The translations under genes were made by a program, and so were the position numbers. Shown here piece by piece: positions 1 to 8,511 of a stretch of 64,000 nucleotides of DNA. The notes under the pieces are model-generated. The model worked only from the letters and a program-made list of their open reading frames with translations. It was not told the DNA's origin and ran no database searches. The first letter of the stretch is position 1. Every line of letters starts with the position of its first letter. The stretch is taken from NCBI RefSeq assembly GCF_000612585.1, contig NZ_JFCA01000014.1:62001-126000 (forward strand). Reading direction: 5' to 3'. Origin of the DNA: Pseudomonas sp. CHM02. Lineage in GTDB: Bacteria > Pseudomonadota > Gammaproteobacteria > Pseudomonadales > Pseudomonadaceae.

Positions 1-1
1 G

Positions 2-541
2 TTGCTGACAGCCTGGGTGTTGCTCAGTGGTGGCCTGCATCTGGATGGCCTGGCGGACAGCGCCGATGCCTGGCTGGGGGGCTTCGGCGACCGCGAGCGT
101 ACGCTCACGATCATGAAGGACCCGCGCAGCGGGCCGATCGCCGTGGTCACCCTTGGGTTGGTGTTGCTGCTCAAATTCACCGCGTTGGTGGCCTTGATCG
201 AGCAACATAACGGCGCGGCATTGATCCTGGCACCGCTGATCGGCCGCGCATCGATGCTGGCGCTGTTTCTCACCACGCGCTATGTGCGTGCCGGTGGACT
301 GGGCCAGGCGTTGTCAGATCATTTACCGAGAATTGTCGGCCAACAGGTGCTGATCCTCAGCGGTCTTGCGTGCATCCTGATCGGCGGCTTCAGCGGCGGG
401 ATTGCGGTGTTGCTCGCAGCTGTCTGCTTTGTGGGGCTGCGCCAACTGATGGTCAATCGCCTGGGCGGCACCACGGGCGACACGGCGGGGGCCCTGTTGG
501 AGCTACTGGAAGTCGCGGTATTGGTCGGCCTGGCGCTGTAA
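2..541 (+). CDS. cobS: Adenosylcobinamide-GDP ribazoletransferase CobS (3' part)
   Basis: CobS joins adenosylcobinamide-GDP to alpha-ribazole, the last assembly step of the cobalamin nucleotide loop, in the inner membrane. The visible 179 residues begin in the first conserved block (GGLHLDGLADSADAW), which carries the acidic Asp-rich motif, followed by the KDPRSGPIA block and several hydrophobic helices. It ends with GGTTGDTAGALLELLE, typical of the CobS C-terminus. The family is usually about 240 residues, so roughly the first 60 lie outside the window. Other cobalamin genes probably lie further upstream. The identification rests on motif recognition and is firm. Confidence 0.93.
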   Translation: MLTAWVLLSGGLHLDGLADSADAWLGGFGDRERTLTIMKDPRSGPIAVVTLGLVLLLKFTALVALIEQHNGAALILAPLIGRASMLALFLTTRYVRAGGLGQALSDHLPRIVGQQVLILSGLACILIGGFSGGIAVLLAAVCFVGLRQLMVNRLGGTTGDTAGALLELLEVAVLVGLAL

Positions 542-564
542 CACTTTCTTGCATTTCCTTAATC

Positions 565-580
565 GCGGGTATATACACGT
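565..580. promoter_or_regulatory. Operator-like half of a MarR palindrome just before marR
   Basis: GCGGGTATATACACGT lies 3 bases before the ATG at 584. Its first 12 bases match the perfect palindrome GCGGGTATATACCCGC found before the MFS gene at 1011-1026. It is inferred to be a binding site for the MarR protein encoded at 584. Its position leaves no room for a normal Shine-Dalgarno sequence, so binding would block autologous transcription or initiation. Confidence 0.55.
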
Positions 581-583
581 TCC

Positions 584-988
584 ATGCTTGCCTCCCAATG
601 TTTGTGTACCAACCTGCGACGTGCCGCCCGTGGCGTCAGCAGGCATTACGACGGCGCCCTTGACGGCTTCGGGATCAACGTCGCCCAGTATTCTTTGCTG
701 TGCAATCTGCAGCGACTCGACCAGCCGAGCATTTCCAGCCTGGCGGAAGCCATGGGCCTGGATCGCAGCACCTTGGGGCGTAACCTGCGGGTGCTGGAAG
801 GCGAGGGCCTGGTGCAATTGGTTGAAGGTGACGACCTGCGTAACCGCCTGGTGAAGTTGACCGAGGTCGGTGAAGCCCGACTCGCCGCCGCATTACCCGC
901 CTGGGAGGCCGCGCAACAGAAATTGATCGATCAACTCGGCGCACAAAAACGCGAAACCTTGTTGGCCTTGCTGGACGAACTCGCCTGA
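584..988 (+). CDS. MarR-family transcriptional regulator
   Basis: This is a 134-residue winged-helix repressor of MarR size. The core has the recognisable pattern ISSLAEAMGLDRSTLGRNLRVLEGEGLVQL (helix-turn-helix) followed by a beta-wing with the DDLRNRLVKLTEVGEARL segment. The ATG at 584 has no clear ribosome binding site and sits almost directly on an operator-like motif, so translation may be leaderless or the gene tightly autoregulated. The next gene, 54 bases on, is an MFS transporter preceded by the same motif. The likely role is ligand-responsive repression of itself and the transporter. The ligand cannot be predicted. Confidence 0.88.
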   Translation: MLASQCLCTNLRRAARGVSRHYDGALDGFGINVAQYSLLCNLQRLDQPSISSLAEAMGLDRSTLGRNLRVLEGEGLVQLVEGDDLRNRLVKLTEVGEARLAAALPAWEAAQQKLIDQLGAQKRETLLALLDELA

Positions 989-1010
989 GCGCGGGTTTGT
1001 TCGACTATAA

Positions 1011-1026
1011 GCGGGTATATACCCGC
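1011..1026. promoter_or_regulatory. Perfect 16-bp palindrome upstream of MFS gene
   Basis: GCGGGTATATACCCGC is a perfect inverted repeat, ending 16 bases before the MFS start codon. It shares its first 12 bases with the motif at 565-580 before the MarR gene. Palindromes of this size are typical MarR-family operators. The assignment to the neighbouring MarR protein is inference from repetition and position. Confidence 0.65.
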
Positions 1027-1042
1027 GAGCGGAGAATAAGAA

Positions 1043-2251
1043 ATGACCTCGATGTGGCGCACCAGTGGCTGGATTCTTGTGGGGAGTGCGCTGATCCTGG
1101 CGCTGTCGTTGGGTGTGCGGCACGGTTTCGGCCTGTTCCTGGCGCCGATGAGCAGCGAGTTCGGCTGGGGCCGTGAGACCTTCGCCTTTGCCATCGCCTT
1201 GCAGAACCTGATCTGGGGCCTGGCGCAGCCGTTTACCGGCGCCCTGGCCGATCGCTTCGGTGCTACCAAAGCCGTGTTTGTCGGCGGCGTGCTGTACGCC
1301 GCAGGCCTGGTGTTGATGGGCATGTCCGATTCGGCGTGGTCGTTGTCCCTCAGTGCTGGCTTGCTGATTGGTATCGGTCTGTCTGGCACGTCATTCTCGG
1401 TGATTCTCGGTGTGGTCGGCCGCGCCGTGGCGCCGGAAAAACGCAGCATGGCGATGGGCATTGCGAGCGCGGCCGGTTCGTTCGGCCAGTTTGCGATGGT
1501 GCCGGGCACCCTGGGGCTGATCAGTTGGTTGGGTTGGTCTGCAGCACTGCTGGCGCTGGGCCTGATGGTGGCGTTGATTCTGCCGCTGGTTGCGATGCTC
1601 AAGGATAAGCCGCTGCCGGTGCTGGCCGGTCAGCAAACCTTGCGTGAGGCGTTGAAGGAAGCCTGCTCCCATTCCGGCTTCTGGCTATTGGCGTTCGGTT
1701 TTTTTGTCTGCGGTTTCCAGGTGGTGTTCATCGGTGTGCACCTGCCGGCCTACCTGGTGGACCAGCACCTGCCGGCCACCGTCGGCACCACGGTGTTGGC
1801 GCTGATTGGGCTGTTCAATATCTTCGGCACCTACACGGCCGGCTGGCTTGGCGGGCGCATGTCCAAGCCGCGCTTGCTGACAGGCCTGTACCTGCTGCGT
1901 GCGGTGGTGATCGTGTTGTTTCTGTGGGTGCCGGTCACCGAAGTCACGGCCTACCTGTTTGGCATGGCGATGGGCTTCCTGTGGCTGTCCACCGTACCGC
2001 TGACCAACGGTACCGTCGCGACGCTGTTTGGTGTGCGAAACCTCTCCATGCTCGGTGGGATCGTGTTCCTGTTCCATCAACTCGGCTCGTTCCTGGGCGG
2101 CTGGTTGGGCGGGGTGGTCTATGATCGAACCGGCAACTACGATTTGATCTGGCAGGTGGCAATTCTGTTGAGCCTGCTTGCCGCGGCGCTGAACTGGCCG
2201 GTGCGCGAGCGGCCGGTGGCGCGATTGCAGGCGCAGATGGAGGCGGCATGA
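1043..2251 (+). CDS. MFS transporter
   Basis: This is a 402-residue major facilitator superfamily protein with about 12 hydrophobic segments. The loop between TM2 and TM3 carries the MFS signature (GALADRFGATKAV, the GxxxDRxGxR type), and the two halves are related. The start ATG at 1043 has a GGAG ribosome site. It follows the MarR gene and a palindromic operator, so it is probably repressed by MarR and induced by its own substrate. The substrate (drug, organic acid or other) cannot be inferred from sequence. A tiny ORF overlaps its stop codon. Confidence 0.9.
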   Translation: MTSMWRTSGWILVGSALILALSLGVRHGFGLFLAPMSSEFGWGRETFAFAIALQNLIWGLAQPFTGALADRFGATKAVFVGGVLYAAGLVLMGMSDSAWSLSLSAGLLIGIGLSGTSFSVILGVVGRAVAPEKRSMAMGIASAAGSFGQFAMVPGTLGLISWLGWSAALLALGLMVALILPLVAMLKDKPLPVLAGQQTLREALKEACSHSGFWLLAFGFFVCGFQVVFIGVHLPAYLVDQHLPATVGTTVLALIGLFNIFGTYTAGWLGGRMSKPRLLTGLYLLRAVVIVLFLWVPVTEVTAYLFGMAMGFLWLSTVPLTNGTVATLFGVRNLSMLGGIVFLFHQLGSFLGGWLGGVVYDRTGNYDLIWQVAILLSLLAAALNWPVRERPVARLQAQMEAA

Positions 2252-2367
2252 GCATAGCGGTACGCGGTGTGATACTCGCTGTAGGAGGGGGCCTGATGCT
2301 GCTGGCCTGGTGGGGCTGGCAACACGGCGGGCTGGCGTTGATGCAACTGGGTATGTCGATCTGTTAA
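2248..2367 (+). CDS. Small 39-residue hydrophobic protein
   Basis: The ATG overlaps the MFS stop codon (ATGA), which suggests translational coupling. The peptide begins MSIAVRGVILAVGGGLMLL and continues with a Trp-rich AWWGWQHGG stretch, giving one probable transmembrane helix, then ends in SIC. No family is recognised. It could be an accessory micro-protein of the transporter or a chance ORF. The tight coupling and hydrophobic composition favour a real gene. Confidence 0.45.
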   Translation: MSIAVRGVILAVGGGLMLLAWWGWQHGGLALMQLGMSIC

Positions 2368-2401
2368 GTTCGTTGTCTGAATATCTTCAAGGACACACGA
2401 C

Positions 2402-2953
2402 ATGCACATGCGCTGGCTCGCTGTACCCGTCCTGATGGCAATCGGCAGTGCCGCCCTGGCCGCCAGTTGCCCGCCGCTGCTGGAAGGCCAATTGCCCAAG
2501 TTGCGCGCCAAGGAATCCATCGACCTGTGCCAGCGCTTTGCCGGTAAACCGCTGGTGATCGTCAATACCGCAAGCTTCTGCGGGTTCGCCCCGCAATTCA
2601 AAGGCCTCGAAGCCCTGTATCAGCGCTACAAGGGCGACGGGCTGGAAGTGATTGGCGTGCCGTCCGATGACTTCAAGCAGGAAGCCAAGACTGGTGAAGA
2701 GACCGCCAAGGTCTGCTACGTGAATTATGGCGTGACGTTCACCATGACCGAGCCGCAGAAGGTCAAGGGGCCGGATGCGGTGCATTTGTTCAAGGTGTTG
2801 GCGCAGCAGACCGAGGCGCCGCCGAAGTGGAATTTCTACAAGTATGTGGTGGACCGCCAGGGAAAGGTGATCGCCAATTTTTCCAGTTTGACCAAGCCGG
2901 ATAATCCGGACCTGATCAAGGCGGTGGAGGAGGCGATAGCGTCCAAGCCGTGA
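2402..2953 (+). CDS. Exported glutathione peroxidase-family thiol peroxidase
   Basis: This is a 183-residue protein with an N-terminal signal peptide (about residues 1-21, cleaving after the LAA region), so it should act in the periplasm. The peroxidatic residue is Cys60 in [19 protein letters not shown], the normal site of Sec or Cys in glutathione peroxidases. The later [15 protein letters not shown] block holds the catalytic Trp and Asn. It would reduce peroxides or lipid hydroperoxides, in bacteria usually with thioredoxin-type donors. It is a single gene followed by a strong bidirectional terminator. Confidence 0.9.
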   Translation: MHMRWLAVPVLMAIGSAALAASCPPLLEGQLPKLRAKESIDLCQRFAGKPLVIVNTASFCGFAPQFKGLEALYQRYKGDGLEVIGVPSDDFKQEAKTGEETAKVCYVNYGVTFTMTEPQKVKGPDAVHLFKVLAQQTEAPPKWNFYKYVVDRQGKVIANFSSLTKPDNPDLIKAVEEAIASKP

Positions 2954-2965
2954 GGGTCAGCCATT

Positions 2966-3005
2966 AAAAAGCCCCGCTTCCTTTGCAGGAGAGCGGGGCT
3001 TTTTT
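2966..3005. terminator. Bidirectional rho-independent terminator
   Basis: A GC-rich hairpin (AAAGCCCCGCT ... AGCGGGGCTTTTTT) is flanked by an A tract on one side and a T tract on the other. It sits between the convergent peroxidase and FadL-type genes and can end transcription of both. Confidence 0.9.
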
Positions 3006-3016
3006 ATTGCGTCGGA

Positions 3017-4303
3017 TCAGAACTTGTACGTTACACCCAGGCCGAAGCCGTTGGCGCTGTTTTCGTATTTGGAGCTGTAGGAGCCCAGCTGGTTGGATTT
3101 GTTGACTTTGACGGGTTCTTCCTTGAGGTAGGAGTAAGCCAGGTCGACGGTCATGTTATCCATCACGGCGTAACCCAGGCCAACACTGAAGATGGTCCGG
3201 TCACCGGTAGGAATACGCGGCGAGCGATCGGTGTTGTTGGTCGGCGACTGGTCGAAGGTCAGGCCGGTACGCAGTACCACTTGCTTGGTGACCTGGTAAG
3301 AGGTACCCAGGGCGTAGGCCCAAGTGTCATGCCAGTTCTGCGGCTCGGTGATCGTGCCAACGAGGGTAGGTGCAAGTGCGCCACCGCCGGTAGCTGTCAC
3401 ACCTTCGTTGTTGATGGTGATGTCTTTCAAGCGACTCCAGCGAGTCCAGGTCGCACCGGCATACAGTTTCCAGGCGTCACTGAGGTCTTGAGTCACCGAC
3501 AGGTCCCAGGATTCTGGGGTATCAACTTTCAACGAGGCATCGTAGCGGTTGTTGGCCAACACGGCCGATGGAACCGTCGCCGCCTTGGTGACTTCGGTGT
3601 GGCCTTCGAGCTTGTACTTCACTTTCGAGTGGTAGGTCAGGCCGACGCGAGTGGTATCGGTGGCTTGAACCAGGATCCCGGCATTGAAGCCCAGAGCGGT
3701 ATCATCGCCCTTGACCTTGACTCGGTTGTCGCCCGGGAAGCCCAGGCCAGCCAGGTTTGGCTGTGACTCCAGAGTGCCGTCAATGCGGTTGATGGTCGGA
3801 CCAAAACCAATCGAGACCCGATCATTAAAGGCGTAGCTGACAGTTGGCTGGAAGGTGATGACCGACACTTCGCTCTTGTTGCCAAAGCCACGGCCCTGGA
3901 AACCACTTTCGTAGTCAGTCTTCAAGCCGAATGGGGCATACACACCAAAGCCGATGGCCCACTGATCATTGAGTTTGTTGGTGTAGAAACCAAAGGGAAC
4001 CCCGGTGAAAGGCACCATGTCGCCTTTGTTGCTACCGGAAGAGCGACCGCCTGCATCTTTGATATCGGTGGAGGCGTCGATGACTGCAACACCACCCGTA
4101 ATCTGCTGGCCTTCCAGGCGAGCCATACCGGCAGGGTTACCATAAACGGTGCTTGCGTTATCGGCAGAAGAAGAGCGACCGGCGAAACCCGTACCCATTC
4201 CGGCGACGTCTTGTTCGTTAAGGGCAAAGCCACTTGCAAAGACGTGGGAAGAGGCCATGGCAACGGCGAGGCTAAGTGTGGTCTTGAGCATTACTTTTTT
4301 CAT
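3017..4303 (-). CDS. FadL/OmpP1/TodX-family outer membrane transport protein
   Basis: This is a 428-residue protein with a signal peptide ending near SSHVFASGFAL. After cleavage comes the FadL N-terminal block NEQDVAGMGTGFAGRSSSADNASTVYGNPAGMARLEG, including the conserved NPAG motif. The rest is beta-strand rich and ends in an aromatic residue (GVTYKF), as expected of a 14-strand outer membrane barrel. FadL proteins import long-chain fatty acids or other hydrophobic compounds. The start has a GGAG ribosome site. Substrate preference is unknown. Confidence 0.92.
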   Translation of the reverse strand: MKKVMLKTTLSLAVAMASSHVFASGFALNEQDVAGMGTGFAGRSSSADNASTVYGNPAGMARLEGQQITGGVAVIDASTDIKDAGGRSSGSNKGDMVPFTGVPFGFYTNKLNDQWAIGFGVYAPFGLKTDYESGFQGRGFGNKSEVSVITFQPTVSYAFNDRVSIGFGPTINRIDGTLESQPNLAGLGFPGDNRVKVKGDDTALGFNAGILVQATDTTRVGLTYHSKVKYKLEGHTEVTKAATVPSAVLANNRYDASLKVDTPESWDLSVTQDLSDAWKLYAGATWTRWSRLKDITINNEGVTATGGGALAPTLVGTITEPQNWHDTWAYALGTSYQVTKQVVLRTGLTFDQSPTNNTDRSPRIPTGDRTIFSVGLGYAVMDNMTVDLAYSYLKEEPVKVNKSNQLGSYSSKYENSANGFGLGVTYKF

Positions 4304-4449
4304 TATTAGAACTCCGTGGTGATCACCGCTGCGGAAAGTAACAATAAATTTAGGATCGCGCTATAGGCTGTAATGTAGGAGATAGAGCGGTTTTGTAGGA
4401 CAATCCGACCAAAATTCAGAGTTTTTGGCGAATCTTGCAAATTGCCCGG

Positions 4450-4932
4450 TCAGCAAACCACGTGATTCATGGGTGAAACACAGGTTTGCCAGGCTTGAGT
4501 GAAATCGCGCAGCCGTCCTTGTGGATGAAAAATTTCTTTCCAGATACGTGCCATCGCCAGTACATCACCGGGCGGTGGCAGTGCGGGCGTGTGTTGTTCG
4601 ACGAGAAGCCAGGCGATGGCCGTGGCGTAGCGCAGGTTTACCGTCAGTTCCAGTTGTGGCGCGCTGAGGAAGGCATGCTGGCTGGCCAGCCCGCGTACCA
4701 GGCTGGCACGTTCGGGGTCGAGTGCCAGGTAGTCATCCCACAAGGCGCGGTGGCGCGGTTCGGTGATGCTGTACAGGCCGTGCCCGCGGCGGTCGTGCAA
4801 CGCGGAACCGAGTTCCGACTGGCTGGCGGCGATGCCCAGCAGCAGGGACTCGGCGGTCGGGTTATGGCGGCCGAGGTACAACAAGGTCGGCCGGATCACA
4901 TAACGACACAATTCACTGGCAGCGATACCCAT
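4450..4932 (-). CDS. Conserved hypothetical protein, phage-structural-like
   Basis: This is a 160-residue soluble protein. The N-terminal segment YVIRPTLLYLGRHNPTAESLLLGIAASQSELGSAL resembles small proteins that occur in Pseudomonas prophages and are annotated as structural or unknown. I recall this similarity only loosely. There is no signal peptide, catalytic motif or neighbouring phage gene. It may be a domesticated remnant or an ordinary conserved Pseudomonas gene. The start ATG at 4932 follows an AGGCTT sequence. No function is assigned. Confidence 0.6.
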   Translation of the reverse strand: MGIAASELCRYVIRPTLLYLGRHNPTAESLLLGIAASQSELGSALHDRRGHGLYSITEPRHRALWDDYLALDPERASLVRGLASQHAFLSAPQLELTVNLRYATAIAWLLVEQHTPALPPPGDVLAMARIWKEIFHPQGRLRDFTQAWQTCVSPMNHVVC

Positions 4933-5158
4933 ACAAGCCTCAATCCGTGAAAATGGTCGACGAGGCCTGAGAAGGGGGGCTTGGCAGCAGTGGATCGGAT
5001 CTCAGGCTCGCCGGAAGCGGATCATGCCGCTTGAGTTGAAGTGTAGTGTCATATTTGCGATGTAAAGGACTGTTTTTAAAACATCTTCTTCATTTAGTTA
5101 TAACGGTTATATCTATTTGAACTTAATGCGACGGCACATACTACGAATCGCAGGCAAT

Positions 5159-5189
5159 AAAAAACCCTGCTTTTTAAACAGGGTTTTTT
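5159..5189 (-). terminator. Rho-independent terminator of the 5212-5436 gene
   Basis: The hairpin AACCCTG / CAGGGTT is flanked by A6 on the + strand, which reads as a U tract on the minus-strand transcript. A T tract on the other side lets it work in both directions. It lies 23 bases after the stop codon of the small minus-strand gene. Confidence 0.8.
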
Positions 5190-5211
5190 GTGTTTCAGCG
5201 ACTCGGGTCGA

Positions 5212-5436
5212 TCAGGCAGTGAGTGCCTGACGGGTACGCTCGATCACGGCCTGCAGCGGTTCTGCGCTGGAGTATTGATCGGGGTACAGGCGTTCGCTGT
5301 GACGAGCGATGCCGTGTTCGTTGACCAGGGTGAAGCTGAAGCAGCCTTTGCGAGCGGCCATGATCAGGCAATTCATTGGAGCAAAAGCGTTGGTGAGGGT
5401 GCGAATGGCATCCTGAGTGTGGATTTGAGCGTTCAT
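5212..5436 (-). CDS. Small conserved hypothetical protein (74 aa)
   Basis: This is a 74-residue soluble protein with a mixed composition, MNAQIHTQDAIRTLTNAF at the start and LQAVIERTRQALTA at the end, and two cysteines. The ATG has an AGGAACACC ribosome site. It is monocistronic, with its own terminator and a long upstream non-coding stretch. I recognise it only as the type of small orphan gene common in pseudomonads. No domain or function is visible. Confidence 0.7.
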   Translation of the reverse strand: MNAQIHTQDAIRTLTNAFAPMNCLIMAARKGCFSFTLVNEHGIARHSERLYPDQYSSAEPLQAVIERTRQALTA

Positions 5437-5881
5437 ATTATTGGTGTTCCTACAAATGACACGGATTAAGAACCGTGCAACGTTAAAACGTTCCAGTAAC
5501 GTTGATCACCATTGATCAAACGAAGAACCCGACTGGAACAAAGCAGCCAGTTTGAAGCGCTGATAAGTTAGGCGCGCTTGGGCTGGCAGGTAGGTACTTA
5601 GGAGGGCAGGCAACACAACAGGGGCAAAGGTTCTGGGCCCAGGGTGAAGATCCTGATCAATTTGCAGGTTGGTTCGGTCAGAGTATTGAGACTTCGCGGC
5701 ACCCTTTGATTGTTCAAAGGCAGTGTCGTCGCAAGTGATACCTGGAAACCATCGAGGTGGTCGATCCCGTGTTGTTCAGGGGAGTTGTTCGACCAGAATT
5801 GACTTTCAGCTTGGTACTAACGCCGCGGATAGTAACGGATTGAAACAGGTAATGGAAGTGTGATAGCCAAAAAAACTTTTA
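5437..5881. other. 445-bp non-coding stretch
   Basis: No convincing ORF is present. The part next to 5436 presumably holds the promoter and leader of the small minus-strand gene, with a repeated CAACGTT / AACGTT-like motif around 5479-5503. The remainder shows no terminator, RNA gene or repeat that I can recognise. Confidence 0.4.
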
Positions 5882-6187
5882 TCAGCCGCCCAGCAGGCCC
5901 CGATAGACCAGCACCGTGATCGCCGCTGCCAGCGAGCAGCCCAGCCCGTAGGCGGCGAGGGTCAGGCGCAGGGACTGGCCGGTCTCGACCACCTTCATCA
6001 CATCACCCATGTCATTGATCCGGCCTTCGCCCAGCTCAATGCACAGGCTGACGGCTGTGAACGCCGCCGACAGCAGGATGGCGATGGCGAACAGTGCGCC
6101 GTCCGGCGATGGCAGCGCCACGTTGATCCCCAGTGAAATAGCGCAGATAGCCAGTAACAATACGGCGAATAACAGAATTCCTTTCAT
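5882..6187 (-). CDS. Small inner-membrane hypothetical protein
   Basis: The protein has 101 residues if started at the ATG at 6187. That codon has an ideal GGGAGGA ribosome site 6 bases upstream and gives a MKGILLFAVLLLAICAISLG membrane-insertion start. A GTG at 6199 is a weaker alternative. There are three hydrophobic helices (about residues 3-22, 32-50 and 76-98) with a charged loop ELGEGRINDMGDVMKVVETGQ between the second and third. No family with known function is recognised. Confidence 0.65.
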   Translation of the reverse strand: MKGILLFAVLLLAICAISLGINVALPSPDGALFAIAILLSAAFTAVSLCIELGEGRINDMGDVMKVVETGQSLRLTLAAYGLGCSLAAAITVLVYRGLLGG

Positions 6188-6644
6188 CGATCCTCCCACT
6201 GTTGCTCTGCTGGTCCGGGAGTGTGGCGAGCCGGGAAAGATTTGAAAAGTCCCCGGTTTACCCCGGCGGTAACATTTTTGCAGCGAGTTGCTTCAAAAAA
6301 AGCCGGCGATATAACCATCGGATGGGTACTTGTGCACATTAGTTGCGAGGTGTGTAACCGTGCTGTCAACTGCGCTTGCGGGCCCCGGTTAGCCTGCAAT
6401 GGAAATTTAAGTCAATGAAAAATCTGGCTTTTTTTTATTGGTGAAAAAATCGTCAGTTTGACTGCGGCCCCCATTCCATGGGGCTTTGCGCGAGTTAAAG
6501 GGGGGTTGTCCACTGAGTTATCCACAGCTTCTGTGGATTGTCCCGAGCGCTTGCTCTAGAACGGGCGTGCAGAGTTTTTTCAGCTTTACCTGTACGAAAA
6601 AAAGAGTAGAGTGGCGCGCCTTCCGTTCTGTCCCACAGTGCTTT
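6188..6644. other. 457-bp non-coding stretch with a DnaA-box-like site
   Basis: No gene is supported here. The stretch holds a short perfect hairpin (CCCCAT TCC ATGGGG, 6469-6483) and, at 6518-6526, TTATCCACA, identical to the consensus DnaA box and part of a dyad TCCACAG CTT CTGTGGA. AT-rich tracts at 6295-6300 and 6429-6437 lie nearby. Confidence 0.5.
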
Positions 6645-6968
6645 ATGAAGTTTCGCTCAGTATCACCTTCTGTTACCGATACCCCTCAGACTGTTACCGC
6701 CCCCAAGCGCTTTTCCTTGAAAGTTGCTTTGTGGTTGCTCGATAGCCCTCGCCTGGGTCACAACACCAACGTCAAACATTTCGCCGGGCGCTTGCTCAAG
6801 CAGCCAGCCCGTGAAGGCGTGGTCGCTGCCCAAAGCCGCCTGGGCCAACTGATGTGCCGGGAGTGCGGGAACGCCCGTGACCGCCGTATCGGTCACGACC
6901 TGCTGCGCCTCGCGGCCCGCGCCGGCGACCGCCGCGCCCAGCGTGAACTGGGCCAGGTCGAAGACTGA
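6645..6968 (+). CDS. Small Sel1-repeat-like protein
   Basis: The chosen ATG at 6645 gives 107 residues, although the open frame extends upstream to 6486. The C-terminal half (AAQSRLGQLMCRECGNARDRRIGHDLLRLAARAGDRRAQRELGQ) has the A..LG..........A...L..AA..GD..AQ..LG spacing of one to two Sel1/TPR-like repeats, which mediate protein binding. The N-terminus is basic and not secreted. The ribosome site is poor. A conserved Pseudomonas gene of this type is plausible; its partner is unknown. Confidence 0.6.
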   Translation: MKFRSVSPSVTDTPQTVTAPKRFSLKVALWLLDSPRLGHNTNVKHFAGRLLKQPAREGVVAAQSRLGQLMCRECGNARDRRIGHDLLRLAARAGDRRAQRELGQVED

Positions 6969-7024
6969 GCTGTCCTCAGGCCCTGCGCTCCGCTAACCTT
7001 GTTTTTTTTCGGTAATTGGCAGAC

Positions 7025-8509
7025 ATGTCTATGGCTTTTGACTGGACCAGTATTGCCCTGGGCCTCGCGGGTGCTGCCGTGCCTTTATTGGCCGTGTGCT
7101 GGCAGCTTCAGCGCCGCCTGACCGCGCGCATGACCGGCTGGGAACTGCTCGAAGAGCGCCTGGCCACCGCGCAACTGGCCCAGGAAGGCCTCGCCGCGCA
7201 GTTGGATGCCAGCCGCGATGAAATCAGCGACCTGAGCCAGGCCAATGCTGCCAAGCAGGCTGACCTGGCTGCCGTGCGCCGTGAAGTCGAACTGCTGCAG
7301 ATCGACCGCGACAATGCCCGCGATGCCGCCCACGCCTGGAACCTCGATCGCAGCGCCAAAGAGACCGAGCTTCGCCGCCTTGATGCGTTGGCAGCGGCCT
7401 TGCGCGCCGAGCTGCGTGAGCAGCAGGACAGTCATCAGCAGCGCCTCACCGACCTGCAAGGCTCGCGGGATGAATTGCGTGCGCAGTTCGCCGAGTTGGC
7501 CGGCAAGATTTTCGACGAGCGTGAACAGCGTTTCGCCGAAACCAGCCAGGAACGCCTTGGCCAGTTGCTCGACCCGTTGAAGGAACGCATCCAGTCGTTC
7601 GAAAAACGCGTGGAAGAAAGTTACCAGAACGAGGCGCGCGAGCGGTTTTCCCTGGCCAAGGAGCTGGAGCGCCTGCAGCAACTGAACCTGCGTCTGTCAG
7701 ACGAGGCTACCAACCTTACGCGAGCCCTCAAGGGCCAGAAAACCCAAGGCAACTGGGGTGAACTGATCCTCGAGCGGGTGCTGGAGCATGCGGGCCTGGA
7801 GAAGGGCCGCGAGTACCAGACTCAGGTCAGCCTCAAGGGCCCCGACGGCGAGCGGTTCCAGCCGGATGTACTGATCATGTTGCCCGGCGACAAGCAGGTG
7901 GTGGTGGATTCCAAGGTCAGCCTCACCGCTTATCAACAATACGTGGCCGCCGATGACGACGTAATCGGCCAGGCGGCGTTGAAGCAACATGTAGTGTCGC
8001 TGCGCAATCACGTCAAAGGCCTGGCCGGCAAGGATTACAAACGCCTGGAAGGCCTGCACAGCCTGGATTTCGTGTTGTTGTTCGTGCCTATCGAGGCCGC
8101 GTTTTCCGCCGCACTGCAGGCCGAGCCGAACTTGTTCCAGGAAGCCTTCGACCGCCATATCGTGATCGTCAGCCCAACCACCTTGCTCGCCACACTGCGG
8201 GTGATCGACAGCCTGTGGAAGCAGGAACGCCAGAGCCAGAACGCACGGGAAATCGCCGAGCGTGCGGGTTGGCTGTACGACAAGTTCGTGCTGTTTATCC
8301 AGGATCTGGATGAAGTGGGCAACCGTCTTCAGCAGTTGGATAAGGCTTACAGCGCAGCGCGTAACAAGCTGACAGATGGGCGCGGGAATCTGGTCAGTCG
8401 CACCGAGCAATTGAGGTTGCTTGGGGCGCGGGCCAGTAAAAGCCTGCCGGCTGATCTACTGGAGCGGGCGATGACCGACTCCGATGGCGTGGCCCACCTT
8501 CCCGAATAA
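7025..8509 (+). CDS. rmuC: DNA recombination protein RmuC
   Basis: RmuC limits recombination at inverted repeats and is predicted to be a nuclease-related protein. The 494 residues begin with an N-terminal membrane anchor (IALGLAGAAVPLLAVCWQL). A long coiled coil follows (about residues 30-220, heptads rich in Glu, Gln and Arg), then the RmuC domain with KGQKTQGNWGELILERVLE and DVLIMLPGDKQVVVDSKVSL, where the Asp and DSK residues match the restriction-endonuclease-like core. The ATG at 7025 was preferred to an upstream TTG. A REP element follows the stop. Confidence 0.93.
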   Translation: MSMAFDWTSIALGLAGAAVPLLAVCWQLQRRLTARMTGWELLEERLATAQLAQEGLAAQLDASRDEISDLSQANAAKQADLAAVRREVELLQIDRDNARDAAHAWNLDRSAKETELRRLDALAAALRAELREQQDSHQQRLTDLQGSRDELRAQFAELAGKIFDEREQRFAETSQERLGQLLDPLKERIQSFEKRVEESYQNEARERFSLAKELERLQQLNLRLSDEATNLTRALKGQKTQGNWGELILERVLEHAGLEKGREYQTQVSLKGPDGERFQPDVLIMLPGDKQVVVDSKVSLTAYQQYVAADDDVIGQAALKQHVVSLRNHVKGLAGKDYKRLEGLHSLDFVLLFVPIEAAFSAALQAEPNLFQEAFDRHIVIVSPTTLLATLRVIDSLWKQERQSQNAREIAERAGWLYDKFVLFIQDLDEVGNRLQQLDKAYSAARNKLTDGRGNLVSRTEQLRLLGARASKSLPADLLERAMTDSDGVAHLPE

Positions 8510-8511
8510 TG

